A stretch of 64,000 nucleotides of DNA from Coix lacryma-jobi var. lacryma-jobi (Eukaryota > Streptophyta > Magnoliopsida > Poales > Poaceae), in the NCBI GenBank assembly GCA_009763385.1, contig CM019826.1:58959127-59023126 (forward strand). Direction: 5' to 3'. Below, one piece after another: positions 44,176 through 56,738 of the stretch (position 1 is its first letter; the number at the start of each line of letters is the position of its first letter). A program made the translations under genes and the position numbers. The notes under the pieces were generated by a model. It was not told where the DNA came from, searched no databases, and was given only the letters and a program-made list of their open reading frames with translations.

Positions 44176-45173
44176 ATCTCCCCCTTGATGAGTGCATTGT
44201 CAACTACTCACACAAATCATAATAGAAAGAGAAGGAGGAAGAAGGAGAAGAGAGAACTCAACCAAATGACCCAAAAGCATAGCAAAGCCGAAGAAGGTCA
44301 AGTGGAAAGAGCAAAACAACTTGGTTCCCAAAGACATGGGCAACGGCTCGACGCAACCAAGCAAAACAAAGCTAGCCCTCAAGGAGAGGTAGAACAGGCT
44401 CAACACCGCTAGCAAATAGCAAAATGCTAGTCCCTCAAGACAGAGGCACAGAGGCTCAACACAACTAGCAGAAAGCTCGACATCAACTGAAAAGCTCGAT
44501 ACCAACTGAAGCAAAGATGCGACTGCTAGTCCCTCAAGAAAGAGGCAAAGGCTCAACACAACTAGCAAAGCGCTCCGAACCAATTGGAAAATTCAAAAAT
44601 TCAGCACGAGCAAACTCCCCCTTGCATGATGCACCCAACCAATTCTTCTCCCTTTTTAACATGGGAGGCATGATTTGTCCAAATTCTCCCCCTTAGTTGA
44701 AAATGCACCATCAAGAAAAAAGGAATCGAAAGCAATTTTCTCCCCCTCAGAAAATGCACCATCAAAAGTGCCAACAAAAGAGGTTCTCCCCCTTCCAAAA
44801 ATGCATATGAGTCAAAAATGCAAGTTAGCAGCTTCAGGGATATAGTCAAGAAAATGCAAAGATGCTCTAAACAGTATAGCTCCAACGACACATTGGAAAG
44901 CATACAAGCTAGCGAAGGCTCAAACTGATCACCAAATATGCAATATGAACATACGAGTGGAGTGAGCAGTTTTTAGCCAAAAAGGTATTCACCATCAAAA
45001 TAGCACCAAACATGCATATAGCATCGGAGCATACTAAACAGAGCATAGTTACATTCTAAAGATTATATACATGAAGCTCAGAATGTAGAAGCGTATGCTG
45101 AAATGCAAAAGAAAAACAAGGCAAACGAGAAAAGAGTCAGTCTATGATACAAGAACAAAAATGTTTCCCCCAT
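44176..45173 (-). other. C 3' non-coding region with several PPT-like motifs
   Basis: PPT complements ctcccccttg or close forms stand at 44178, 44616, 44685, 44741 and 44783. The first one touches the LTR and is the likely functional PPT. The stem-loop array lies at 44320-44566. No reading frame is supportable, so no env-like gene is present. Confidence 0.65.
44320..44566. repeat. Stem-loop array in the C 3' region
   Basis: There are four units. Unit 1 has outer stem CTTGGTT/AACCAAG and inner stem CCC/GGG. Unit 2 has GCTAGC/GCTAGC and CCTC/GAGG. Units 3 and 4 have GCTAGT/ACTAGC and CCTC/GAGG. The loop is AAGACA, AAGAAA, AAGGA or AAAGACAT. A PBS-like gataccaactga is at 44498-44509. Confidence 0.75.
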
Positions 45174-48100
45174 CTAAAAGGGGAAACACACACCAAGCTC
45201 ACCTCTCAACCGATTAAAGGTTGATTCGTCCAAAGGCTTGGTGAAAATATCAGCCAACTGATGATGAGTATCGACATGGCGAAGGTCGATATCACCCTTC
45301 TCATAGTGGTCTCGCAAAAATTGAAAGCGCACATCAATGTGTTTGGTCTTCGAGTGAAGCACGGGGTTCTTAGCAACGCTAATCGCACTCGTGCTGTCAC
45401 AAAGCAAAGGAACACGAGAAAAGCTCAGACCAAAATCATGCAAAGTGGCCATCATCCAAAGCAACTGGGAACAGCAGCTAGTCGCAGCAACATACTCAGC
45501 CTCCGTGGTAGACTGGGCGACACTAGACTGCTTGCGAGAAGACCACGATACAAGAGAAGATCCAATAAACTAGCAAGTCCCAGAAGTGGACTTGTGCTCG
45601 ACACGGCAACCAGCAAAATCGGCATCGGAATAACCGCAAAGGGAGAGGGTGGAGGAAGCTGAATACCAAATCCCGAACTCAGGTGTGAAACGAAGGTACC
45701 TGAAAATGCGCTTGACCACCTGACGGTGAGAAGTGCACGGCGACGCCTGAAAGCGCGCACACAGACACACCGCGAACTGGATGTCCGGGCGTGTCGCCGT
45801 CAGGTAGAGCAGCGACCCGATCATGCTTCGGTATTCCTTCTGGTCCACAGCTTCTCCATCCTTGTCCGCATCCACGGCCGTCGTGGTCGACATGGGTGTT
45901 GGAAGAGGCTTGGCCTCACCCATATCGAACCTCTTCAGCAAGTCCTTGGTATACTTGCCCTGGTGCACAAACGTCCCTTCTCGGGATTGCTTGATTTGCA
46001 ACCCGAGGAAAAACGTCAACTCCCCCATCATGCTCATCTCAAATTCCCTGCTCATTGTATCTGCAAACTTGGCAACCAAAGCGTGAGAAGAACCACCGAA
46101 AATGATATCATCCACGTAAATTTGGACCAAGAGAGTATCAGTGCCTTGCTTGAGGGGAAAGAGCATTTTATCTACACATCCCATTTTAAAACCCTTAGCA
46201 AGCAAAAAGGTTTTCAACCTATCATACCAGGCTCTAGGGGCTTGTTTCAAACCATACAAAGCTTTGTGGAGTTTAAAGACATGGTTTGGAAACTTGGGAT
46301 TTTCAAAACCGGGGGTTGTCTAACATACACCTCCCCTTCTATGTAGCCGTTTAAGAAGTCACTCTTGACATCCATTTGAAAAAGTTTGAAACCTTTGAAT
46401 GCAGCAAAAGCCAAGAGTATCCTAATTGTCTCCAAACGAGCTACAGGAGCAAACGTCTCCTCATAGTCTATCCCCTCCTTTTGACTATATCCCTGGGCTA
46501 CGAGTCTGGCCTTGTTTCTCACAACATGGCCATCTTCTCCCTGTTTGTTTTTGAAAACCCATTTTGTCCCAATTGGGTGACACTCAGAAGGTGGAGACAC
46601 TAGAACCCAAACCCGATTTCTCTCAAAGTTCTCAAGCTCCTCATGCATGGCATTGACCCAATCCGGATCCGTCAAAGCGTGTCCAACATCCCGGGGTTCA
46701 AAATCAGCAACAAATGCAGAATGAGCAAAGTGAGAGATTTGCCTTGACCGAGTGACGCGTTCGTCGATGCTGCCGATCATCTGCTGAGGCGGGTGCTGGT
46801 GCTGAATGTGTTGTGGTGCCTCCCTTGCCGAAGTGGCCTCCCCCTCAATAGCAACTGGTGCCTCCCCGGGTACAAAAGGTACCGCTCGGGGTGGCAGATC
46901 CCACGGCCCCCAGGAAGAAGAAGTGTCGGGGCCATGAGTCATCGTAGAAGCCGCTCTTGGCGGCACAGCAGGTGGAGGGGGTGCTGGATCATCCATACCT
47001 TCAGCACCCTCATCCTCGTCATCAAAAAGAGGCTCACCGACCTCGTGATCACCTGCACGCTCAAAACGAGAAGAAGGACAAACCATGGTCTCGTCAAAGG
47101 TGACATCGGATGTCTCCATGACTCGGTTAGTGTCAAGGTTAAGTACACGATAAGCTCGAGTGTGAGTGCCATAACCCAAAAACACACCGTCAGAAGAACG
47201 AGACTCAAATTTGTCCAAGTTGCCCTTTTTGAGTATAAAACAATGGCAACCAAAAACTCAAAAATAACTCACCTTGGGCAGTTTTCCAAAACGCAACTCA
47301 TAAGAGGTCTTTTTCAAGAAAGCTCGGCGAAAAATGCGATTGGAAATGTAGCATGCAGTGCTCATAGCTTCGGCCCAATATCGCCTAGGAGTCCTATGGT
47401 CATCGAGCATCGTCCTGGCCATCTCTACAAGGGTCCGATTCTTCCTCTCTACAACACCATTCTGTGGCGGTGTGTAGGGAGAAGAAAACTGATGCTCTAA
47501 ACCCAAAGAGTTACAAAACTTCTCAAAGTCCGAATTCTTGAATTCAGAACCATTATCACTCCTAATAGCTCGCATCGAGTTCAAAGGGAACTCATTCTGA
47601 AGACACAAAATCAGATTGGGAGCTAGGGAGAAAGTCTCAGTCTTCTCAGCTAAAAAGAAGACCCACGAATATCTCGAAAAGTCATCAACAACAACAAGCA
47701 CATACCACTTCCCACCAACCGAGCTCACCCGAGCCGGACCAACAAGGTCCATGTGCAAAAGCTCTCCAGGGCGCTTGGTCATGACCTGAGTCACTGGATG
47801 GTGGGGAGCGGCAACCATCTTCCCATGTCTACAAGAGTGGCAAACAAGATCCTTCTCCATGGATAACTTGGGCAATCCTTGGATTAGGCCAAGTGAACTA
47901 AGTCTTGCAAGCAAGTCGAAGCTCAAATGTCCAAGTTTCCTATGCCACTTCCAAAGATCAGAAGAGGAAGGTCCAGCCACCAGACAACGAGAAGTGCCAA
48001 AAGACTCTGAGAAATTCGCGCGAAAGACTTTTCCAAAAGGCGAAATCATACAAACAAGATTGCCCTGAGGATCCAAAATACGACTGAGATTCGGTTTAAA

Positions 48101-48355
48101 ATGAATCTCATAGTCGTCGTCAAAGAGTTGCGAGACAGAAAGAAGGTTAAAATGCAAGTTAGAAACAAGAGCAACATCGCGCAACACAAAGTGCTCATTA
48201 ACTCGCACCGACCCACGAGACAAGACCTTACCTTTGCTATTGTCGCCGAAGGTGATAAACTCCTTTCCGGCGACCGGACTAAGACTGGAGAACCACTTGG
48301 CGTTTCCAGTCATGTGCCTCGAGCAACCGGAATCCAACAACCAAACGTTCTCCAA
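45174..48355 (-). pseudogene. pol: C pol: protease, integrase, reverse transcriptase, RNase H, with three breaks
   Basis: Domains in order are as follows. Protease has LLDSGCSRHMTG near 48335. The integrase zinc domain (WHRKLGHLS...CHSCRHGK) is near 47830-47920. The integrase core has Asp in LHMDLVGP, Asp in RSDNGSEF and Glu in VVERKNRTL. A long acidic, Pro-rich linker is at 46800-47100. Reverse transcriptase has QIYVDDIIFGG near 46110. RNase H has CDSTSAISVAKNP near 45390. Breaks are TGA at 47258-47260, a one-base shift in a C run opposite 46311-46315, and TAG at 45570-45572. All active-site residues are still readable, so inactivation is fairly recent. Pol opens directly after an acceptor-like TGTAG and in another frame than gag. 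Its start would be by splicing, shift or read-through. Confidence 0.9.
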
Positions 48356-48369
48356 TCGTTTTACCTACA

Positions 48370-50728
48370 TCAATAAAAAGACATAGGGTGAGCATACGGT
48401 CCAACACTGGGGTTAGTGAAGTAGGAAGAATACCAGTGTTGGGCCGGCTGCTCAAAAGAACGGTTAGCAGAAAAACCATTCCTAGCACACCTACGGAGGA
48501 AGCGATCACCACGTTTAGAAAATTGTGGTCCGCTAAGGGAGGAGCGTCCATCGCGATACTCAAAACGCGGTGGGGGGAAACGCTCTACAACAAAGCCACC
48601 GCCACGGGGTCCACAGCCTACAACCGCAGGCTCCCGCCGGGCACGTCCTCTCCGCTGCCTAGGCCTGGGAACTTGAGGTTCTGGACCTCTAGGCCTAGCC
48701 GCTCTCCTCGGAGCTCTCCTCTGAACGTTCGGCACATGTACATCATGGAAAGGATGGTACATGTCCAGGTTGTTCATCTCCCTAGCACGGCGCGCCTCTC
48801 TCTTGCGCCGAAAGCAGAACTCACTCAAGTGTCCATCTCGCCCACAGTGCTCACAATGGTACCTCACCGCTCTCAAAGGGGGTTGTTGGTACTCACAGTA
48901 GTGGGTGTGGATCACTTTGCCCTTCTGTGGCATAAGTTCCTCCTGGATGGGTGGCATGGTGTCCAGCTTGTTCTTGAGGTGGTTTGGTTTTGGAGCCCAT
49001 GATTGTTTCTTAGGTGGAGCTCTCGGAGGCTCAACAAAGACCCCATCCTTGGTGTTAGGCTTGAGAGGCTCTTTGGATGGAAGCTTGGTAAGTTTGGGAG
49101 TAGTGGTGGAGTTGGGCTTCTCACTCGGGTTCAAACCACTCGACTCTCCAATCTTCCCAAAAACAGAAACATCAACGCCCGGAGTAAAGCCTACACTAGG
49201 TCCTCCAGCAGCTCGCTTGAATTGGGAGATCATCATCCCGAGCTGTGGCTCACCGCTAGACACCCACGACAAGATGGTCCGAAGGTATGTGTTTTCCTCC
49301 TCGGTTTGCATCTTGTCATGCTTCACATTAGCAATCTCCATCTCCAAACCCTCACAAAGAACACACCTAGCCACACATGTGCTACCTGAGTTGGCCTCTT
49401 CAAGAGATACAATCTTGGCATTCCTCTCTGCCAACTCAGATTGCAAGACAGGACAAGTCTTGCACGCACCCAACAGCATGGGTCTAGCCCGGAGCTCATC
49501 CACCTCTCCTACCAACGCAGCATACTTACCTCTCAAAGTGAGAAGGTCAGTCATGTGCGTGGTGCACATCTCGCACTCGGCATCCTCAGACACGACCATG
49601 GTCGACTTGGCAAACTCAAGCTCTCTCACCGTGTCCTCCCACTTCTGCCTAAACTCCTTGCGCTCTCTAGCGGCACGCCTAAGCAGCTTGTCTTGACTAA
49701 GAAGCGCGGCAGTAAGTTTCTCGACCTCAGCGGAAAGCTCATCGGGGGTCAGAGATACCTGGGAGGTGTCGTCGTCGTCGTCGTCGTCGTACCGAGGGGT
49801 GTCCACCAGCTCGCCGTTGACCTCCTTGCCGAGGGCCATGGTGCAGAAGCCGTCGTCGTCGGTGAAGAAGCAGAGACCGTTCAGCTTGTCCTCGATCTTC
49901 TTCTTCTTCTCGGACTCGTCGTCGCTTGAGGAAGAGGAGTCGTCGTCCGGGTCGTCGACGTCGCTGAGCGTGGCGAAGAAAGCACGCTGCTCAGCCTGGG
50001 CCTTCTCCAAGTACTTCGTCATGATGTACTCCTTGTTGAAGCCGCCATTCCGCTTGTGCCTTGCGGGGACGTACTTCTCCTTGTGCTTGCCGGAGTCGTA
50101 CTTGTGCCCATGATCGCCCTTCCCAGAATGCTTGTTCTTCTTGGGACAGTTGGCGATGAAGTGGTCGGGGTCGCCGCACTCGAAACAGCCCCAGCGTCCT
50201 CCTCCGCGGCGACGGTTCATGCGGTTGTTGTAAAACCGCGAGAACCGGTTGGCAAGCAAAGCCAACTCGTTATCCCCAAAAGACTCCAGCTGCTCCTCTG
50301 TAACAGAAAAGAGAGACGAGAGTGCAAAACCTCCAGAGGGGTTAGCAGAAGAGCCAGAAAGCAAAGCCATTGATGGGCCAGAAGGATTTTCGTAAGAAGC
50401 CCTCGCCATGGCATCGATCTCACTGGACTTGAGCTTACTGAAGAGCTCATCGCATGTGAGGGTCTCATAGTTAGGTGATTCGATGATCGCCTGAACTTTG
50501 GAATCCCACACCGACCGATCAAGAGTATGCAAAAGCTTCAAAGCCCTCTCATGATCGTCGAAAGGCAACAGCTCCTTGTTAGCCCTCATCCTATTGACAA
50601 TCACCTGAAAGCGAGCGAATAAACTTTCTATGCTCTCGCCAGGCATATGTCGAAAGTTCTCATACTCTCGCTTGAACGACTCATAGAGACGGGTTTTGAC
50701 TTGAGAGGTTCCCTCATGGAAACGCATG
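48370..50728 (-). CDS. gag: C gag, N-terminus cut by element D
   Basis: The frame is open for 785 codons from the D insertion to TGA at 48370. It begins inside the UBN2-type copia gag domain (FKREYENFRHMPGESIESL; LLPFDDHERALKLLHTLD). A CCHC knuckle (CFECGDPDHFIANC) is at about residue 180. An acidic Asp/Ser/Glu stretch follows, with seven Asp in a row from a GTC repeat at 49770-49790, then a coiled coil with CxxC pairs (CEMC, CKTC, CVLC). A second CCHC motif (CEHCGRDGHLSEFC) is at about residue 620, followed by an Arg/Pro-rich tail. The long gag with two knuckles and coiled coil is a Sirevirus trait. No internal stop is seen. The true ATG lies beyond the inserted elements. Confidence 0.85.
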
Positions 50729-53130
50729 TGAAGGACCGAAAATGCTAAAGCAAGGCGACCAGAGGGGGGGGGGGTGAATGGGAGCCTAAAATTTCTTCTC
50801 AGAAATTACGGCCTCTGTCCCAACAAAATCAACCCCAAAAGCTTCGGACTCAAACGCGATGCCCACGACCCTAGATAGAGGGTGGATGATCCCTAGGATC
50901 ACAACGAGGCACCGCACAAGGCAGCAAAACAAGACTCCCAAAACTCCGAGTCAAGTTCGTGCCTAAAAGACCACTCCCAAACGTAGATAGAGAGCTACGT
51001 CGGGATTCCTCCAAATACCGATGCTAACGCGTAGCAAAGATATGTAGAGAGGTTCCTAGGTGAACTATAGGAGCAAACGAGAAGTCCGAAAACGAAGTGG
51101 AAAAGCCACGAGGGCAAACACACTAAAATAGCACAAGCTGCAGAATCCCAAACAGTCCGCCGTAAGGCTCCCGGACTGTCCGGTGAAGGCCGGACTGTCC
51201 GCCACACGGGGGCAGGACTGTCCGCCGGCCACGGGACAAAAACAGCAGTGCTGCTGGACACTCCTGCGCGACTCGCGGACTGTCTACGCTGGTCAACGGT
51301 GGACTGTCCGCCGGTCGAAATGACCATGAGCAGTGCGCGCTGCGCGTGTTCTGGACTGGCTGAACCCGATGGCGGGACAGTCCGCCACTAAAGGGGCGGA
51401 CAGTCCGCCACTGTCCAGAAACCCCAAAATCCTCACGGGACAAAACCAAAATCGATTGGATCTTCACCAAATCGAATAGGGCTGCAACCAAACTTCTCCC
51501 AAGTGTTCTTCTACGTGTTGGGAAGCTAATCCTAGGATATCATCGCTTCAATCCAACTAATCCATGAGAAATCCGAAGAACACTAGAAAAGGGGAAGAAC
51601 GAAGAACAAAAGCGATTTCGACCCGATCTACTTGTTCATGAGGGTAGAGATGAATTCCTTCGGTGGAAATGTTCTCCTCACATCAAAGAACAAGTTGATT
51701 CAAACGGAATCACAAAAGACGCAGCGTAGAGGGAGATCGGGGGAGGAGAAAATCGTGGAGAAAAGAAGAACGCGAAGAACAAATTCAAAACGTGAATTCA
51801 ACCACGAAATTGATCCTTGGATTCAGAGGAATGGATGATTGATTAAGCACTCGGTGTCAGGCTACAAGCCAATCCTAGCAACACAAAGCTTGGATGGCAA
51901 AAAGCTCAAGAACAAGAGCCAACTCTCCCTAACCCTAGCCTTCTCTCACAGGAACAAAATGAGAGAGACACCGTCCAAGAATTCCCAAGGATACGGCTGC
52001 CCTAGCAGCCCCCTCATATATATATGCGCAAGTCCAAAGACCAAAACACCCTTACATTAAGCACTCAACCCAAATACCCCCCAGGGGTAAAACCGTCCAG
52101 TCCTGACGATCTTCATCCGACGGCCACGCCCGCACATCCGGTAGATTCTCCTCGACGCGACCTCCCTGATGCCGCCACGTGCCGTCACGTCGACCACCGC
52201 GCCTTCCTCGTGGATAGCTTCGCCGCGGCGCCAGCCTCTCCACGCCGCCACGCGTCGACCGTCCTTTCGGACCACCCCCGGTTTTGAGGCCCAAACCGGT
52301 AAACCCGCCAGCCCAGGTTTTGAGGCCCAAACCTGGAAACCGTCCACCCCGAGTTTTGAGGCCCAAACTCGGAAACCCGTGCGCCCAGGTTTTGAGGCCC
52401 AAACCTAGATACCGTCCTCGCCGAGTTTTGAGGCCCAAACTCGGAAACCGGCCACCCCAGGTTTTGAGGCCCAAACCTGGAAACCGTCGATGGTAGCTTT
52501 TTGAGGCTCAGCTACCGAACCCGCACCGTAGACGGGATGTGGTTCGCACACCCCGACCACCGGCACCGATGCCGATGCATGTTCAGCCTCCCGCCGGCCA
52601 CAACGCCTTCGCCATCCTCCTTGACTCGGCCGACGGCACTTGCGCCGCATGCAAGCCCGTGTCCGACCTCCCGCCAAGTGTCACGACGCCACGTCTTCCT
52701 CCCAACTCGGTCGATGCATCGCACATCCCATGTGCTCTCGCTCGCCGATGCCACGTGCCAGCTACCACAGCTGGTCCTGTGGCCCTTTGGTCCGTCAGTC
52801 CAAGCCTCACGTCCGCCCTTCACCGCTCTGGGTACATCGACATGGCACGTCCGCCGCACGGCACACCCATCCTTCACCGCTCCCGGTCCGTCGGCACGGC
52901 ACATCTCTACTTGACCTTCACCTCGCCATCGACCACTGTATCCGAGCTCCACACCTGCACATCAGCACAGCCAAGAGACACATGTCGCACACGCACACCA
53001 ACACAGAAACACCACAACTCATGCCACCGGTTAGTCATAAACAATAAGCGCATAGCGATATATAGACTCAACCGGGTAAAAGCCTCAAACCTTCCTCATC
53101 AAAGTCAATCATTCATCATATATGTTCTCA
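50729..53130 (-). repeat. D 3' LTR
   Basis: It runs tgaaggaccg to ttctca, 2402 bases. A run of G (50764-50774) stands near the edge, longer than in the other copies. It has a TATA-like tatatatat at 52015-52026 and a hairpin array at 52277-52515 with paired-stem variants as in B. Palindromes are fewer (51170-51410) and often altered. Confidence 0.85.
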
Positions 53131-53687
53131 AACTCCCCCTTGATGAATGCATTGACTAACAATAAAACCAAAAAGGAAGGGTTTGAAGGCAAGCCTCATT
53201 CAAGTGCCCAAAAGCCAAGCAAAAGCAAACACAAAGCCACTTGATATGAGGAAGGATCATGAAGACTCCAAATAAAAGCTCTCGGTCCCGAAAGAAATGG
53301 GAAAAGTGGGCAAAGCCTCCACACAACCGAAGAGTCAAGAGAAACAAGAGTTTCATGAAATCCCAAAAGGTACTCGAAAACCAATCTCAAATAAATTATC
53401 AAACAATCATCACAAAAGAAACCAAGGTACTTATCCACTTGGGTTCACATGGGTCGAAATTTCTCTCCTTTTTCTCTTTCTCTTTCTCTTTCTCCCCCTT
53501 GATGATTGAATTGACAAAAACTAGGCACAAGAGATGGTTTGAGATACCAAAACCAAAAAATCTCATTCAAGTGATCAAAAACCATAGAAGGGCAAAGAAC
53601 AAAGTCACTTGTCATGAGAAGATTATCCATTCAAATGCCCAAAAGCCAAAGAAATGCTAAAGAGGGGGCAATTTGAAATGAACATAA

Positions 53688-54110
53688 CTTGGTCCCCAAA
53701 GACATGGGCAACGGCTCAACGCAACCAAGCAAGGGATCGGAGCAACAACTCATCAAAGAGCAAAACTCGATCACACAGAGCGAAAAACTTGGTTCCCAAA
53801 GACATGGGCAACGGCTCGACGCAACCAAGTCAAAAATGAGCTAGTCCTCAAGAAGAGGCAGAAAAGGCTCAACACCACTAGCTCATGGCTCGATACCAAT
53901 TGAGGCTGAATCAACGCATAAGAATGCAAAACTGATCACAGACAGCCAAGAATTGGTGAAAACAGCTAGTTCCTCAAGACAGAGGCACATAAGCTCGACG
54001 CAACTAGCTGAAGGATCCATACCAATCGAAAATACCAAGCAAAAACTGCTAGTCCCTCTAGACAGAGGCAAAAACGGCTCAACATGACTAGCAGGCTCGA
54101 TACCGACTGA
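53688..54110. repeat. Stem-loop array in the D 3' region
   Basis: Five units match those of B in order: two with CTTGGT/ACCAAG stems, three with GCTAG/CTAGC stems (53841, 53966, 54047). PBS-like gataccaattga is at 53892-53903 and gataccgactga at 54099-54110. Confidence 0.7.
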
Positions 54111-55586
54111 GAAAAACCATAAGAGAAGCTCAACACTAAATGGAGCTCAAACACTAGGAGCATGCGGAGAAGCAGCAAGACAAAAGCGACTCCCCCTGAA
54201 TGCAAGCCTATACACAAAAGCTATGAAACAAAGCTCATGACACCAATTGCATTCCATACCAAAAGATGGATATCAAATGAAACACATAAAAGAGCTATAC
54301 CAAGTGAAGAAGAACATAAAAGGGCTAAACTCCCCCTTGCTCAAAGCTCTCCCCAAAATGCATGACTCTCCCCTTTGTGCCAACACACAAACTCCCCCTT
54401 GCAAACAACTTCTCCCCCTTGACAAAAAGGAACATGCTGAGGGGCTTCGACATTTCTCCACAAAATTGACACAAACACAAGACAAGTCATCAACCAAAAG
54501 CATATGGGGGCAATCACAAGGTGTATCGGAGCTGGGGGTATGAACACTAAGCTAAAATGCATGATATGCACAATGCAACAGCCTCAAGTGTATAGCAATC
54601 AGAATAAAAAGATGCTCAAAAGGGTGCTGCCCTGAAAGTGTAGCAATCAATACAAATGCTAGCAAAGGCTCAAACTGATCAAATGAATACGAAATATGAA
54701 CAATTAAGCTCATGATCAGTTTTAAGCCATTCAAAAGCAGTTCACCACTAAAAATAGCACTTAGCATGAATAGACAGGAAATCAAACAAGTGCTAACTCT
54801 GGTATACAAGGTGAACTACCCCTAGCAAAGTTCAATCATCATGCTATAGAATGAAACATAGACTTGTGATTTCAGATTGTAATCGAAGTTGCAGCGGTGA
54901 AATTACACAAGTTTAAATTCAGCATGTGATTGCGAGAGGTTGAAAGCATGGTCATTGCCTAACTTTTCAACCGGGCTAAGCCTATGCAAGAAAAGCAATC
55001 GGAAGCTTAAAGCACCGGTTTCGGTCTTACACTACACGGCTCAAGTTTAACTCAAATGTGCAATGAGAAACAGTCTCGATACCGTGATGTGCTGACACAT
55101 GCAATCCCATCTCGATCTTTTCATTTCACTAATACTTGGATCAAATTTTAAGCACAATGTAAATATGAATAATCCAAGCAAGTGAATGACTCAGTGCAAG
55201 AGACATAGCAACCTAGCATACAAAAGATAGCACAAGTGATCTCAACACATCCTACCTATGCTAGTTGTCAATCTCAATGGTGAACAAATTAAAGGTTTCA
55301 CAGTTGATTAATCAAGTTCACCATTTGCAAAAATAGCTTAGCTCATAACATGTATCAAGTGATCAAAAAGAGCCTAGGCTACAAGCATCATCATGAATAA
55401 ACATGGCATACCAAAAAGAGCATAATCTCATTCTCATTGCTCTAAACATGAAGCTCTAAAATGCACTAGAATACATGATGAAATGCATGCAAAAGCTAGT
55501 CTATCAAAGACAGAACAAAACTAGCCTAAAAAGGAAAACCCAAAACAAAAGGGTATCGGAGAAGTACAAGATACAACAAGCAAAAC

Positions 55587-56040
55587 GCTTCCCCAACTAA
55601 AAGGGAAACACACACCAAACTCACGAATAAAGAGCCAAGAAACGCTCAGGCGACAGTCAGCAAAATCCACATCGAAAAGACCACACAGCAACAAGAGGTC
55701 AAGGAAGAAGAGTACCAAAACCCGAGCTCAGAAGAGAGTCGGAGGTACCTCATGAAGCGCATGACCGCCTGTTGGTGTGATACCCGAGGGGACGCCTGAA
55801 TCTGCTGAACTCCGGGGCGCCTGCCTCGCCGAAGTCATCTCCCCCTCGCCTGATGTTGTCGCCCCCACAGGTGCAGCTAGTGCTCGCTGGAGAACTGCTC
55901 AAACGGAACCCCAAGTCATGGAAGAAGTGGGATTGGGTCCGTGAGCCGAAATGCTCTCTCCAGGCTCCTGTTCTCCTGCACGCTCAAAAGCAGAAGAAAA
56001 CACAAGGCATTGTCTCGTCTAGTGTGACCTCAAGGTCTCC
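55587..56040 (-). pseudogene. pol: Scar of pol in element D
   Basis: It has the same short blocks as 28755-29215 in B: pol end, RNase H or late reverse transcriptase, linker. Examples are cagtcagcaaaatcc, gaggtacctcatgaag, gacgcctgaat and cctgcacgctcaaaag. Matching breakpoints in two separate elements show that the deletions came before both insertions. Confidence 0.6.
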
Positions 56041-56738
56041 ACACAGCGGTTAGTCACATAATAAGCATAAGGTGAACTCTCAGCAAAAAGAGATCTACCT
56101 ATGAATGATACCGCAAGAAGATCTGAATCCAGACTAGGCAAGACTACCATGCAACAGGATAAAGTACTATGGAGCAAAATGCAACCTAGAGACATGATCA
56201 ACCCAAACACAGCCTAAGCCTCAACACATGCTACAATGCAAGATAATGATAGCAATAGACCCAAAAGCATGTAACATGATAAAATTGTGGAAAGGCTAGT
56301 GCTCAAACTTAACATGTCAACAGGGTACATGTAGCTAACCAAAACTAGCACCTGACAAGTGACACCTAATGAACATCATACCACTACAAGTCAAGCTCAT
56401 GGATAAGTAAGGTATGACATGACACAATGTTCATGAGGATCACAAACTAGCATGAAAAGTGGATTAACCACCAAAGCTATACACAAGACTAGCATGACAT
56501 GATATACAAAAGAAAATGTTCATGTGAAAACTATACAAGTGAGCACATGACAGTCCATCTCATACCACAAGAAATAGATCATGGATACACAAGGTATGAG
56601 TGCATAAGAAAGCTCACCAAGCTACAGAAGCCTCTTTGGAGGCAATTCTAAGCGGGATGTAGAGAACCATCAACACTTGATCACATCTAAAATATCAAGC
56701 TCCATCAGGCGCATGTTCTCCACCCCGCGTCCTCATAT

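Larger units (their letters stand above)
42086..50728 (-). mobile_element. Element C: autonomous-type Sirevirus, broken, 5' part beyond the window
   Basis: Order on the minus strand is gag (from the D insertion at 50728), pol, 3' region, 3' LTR (42086-44175). The LTR ends (TGCGGATACATGGG...CGGTCCTTCA) and the PPT next to it match element E. Gag is cut by element D. Pol has two stops and one frame shift, so this copy is no longer active. The N-terminal gag, PBS and 5' LTR must lie to the right of D and E. Confidence 0.85.
53131..56738 (-). other. D 3' non-coding region with PPTs, stem-loop array and pol scar
   Basis: Its layout is collinear with 26328-29946 of B. PPT-like ctcccccttg occurs at 53133, 53493, 54330, 54392 and 54413. 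A pyrimidine stretch of repeated tttctc is at 53461-53492. The pol scar is at 55587-56040. The frames at 54273-54571 and around 53966-54217 correspond to pieces of the B frame at 27049-27762 but are split, so no protein is conserved. Confidence 0.65.

Noticed and set aside
49441..49929. Plus-strand frames over the C gag (for example 162 codons at 49441-49929)
   Set aside because: They are antisense shadows of the long, domain-bearing gag frame on the minus strand. The poly-Ser and poly-Val stretches come from the Asp/Glu codon repeats.
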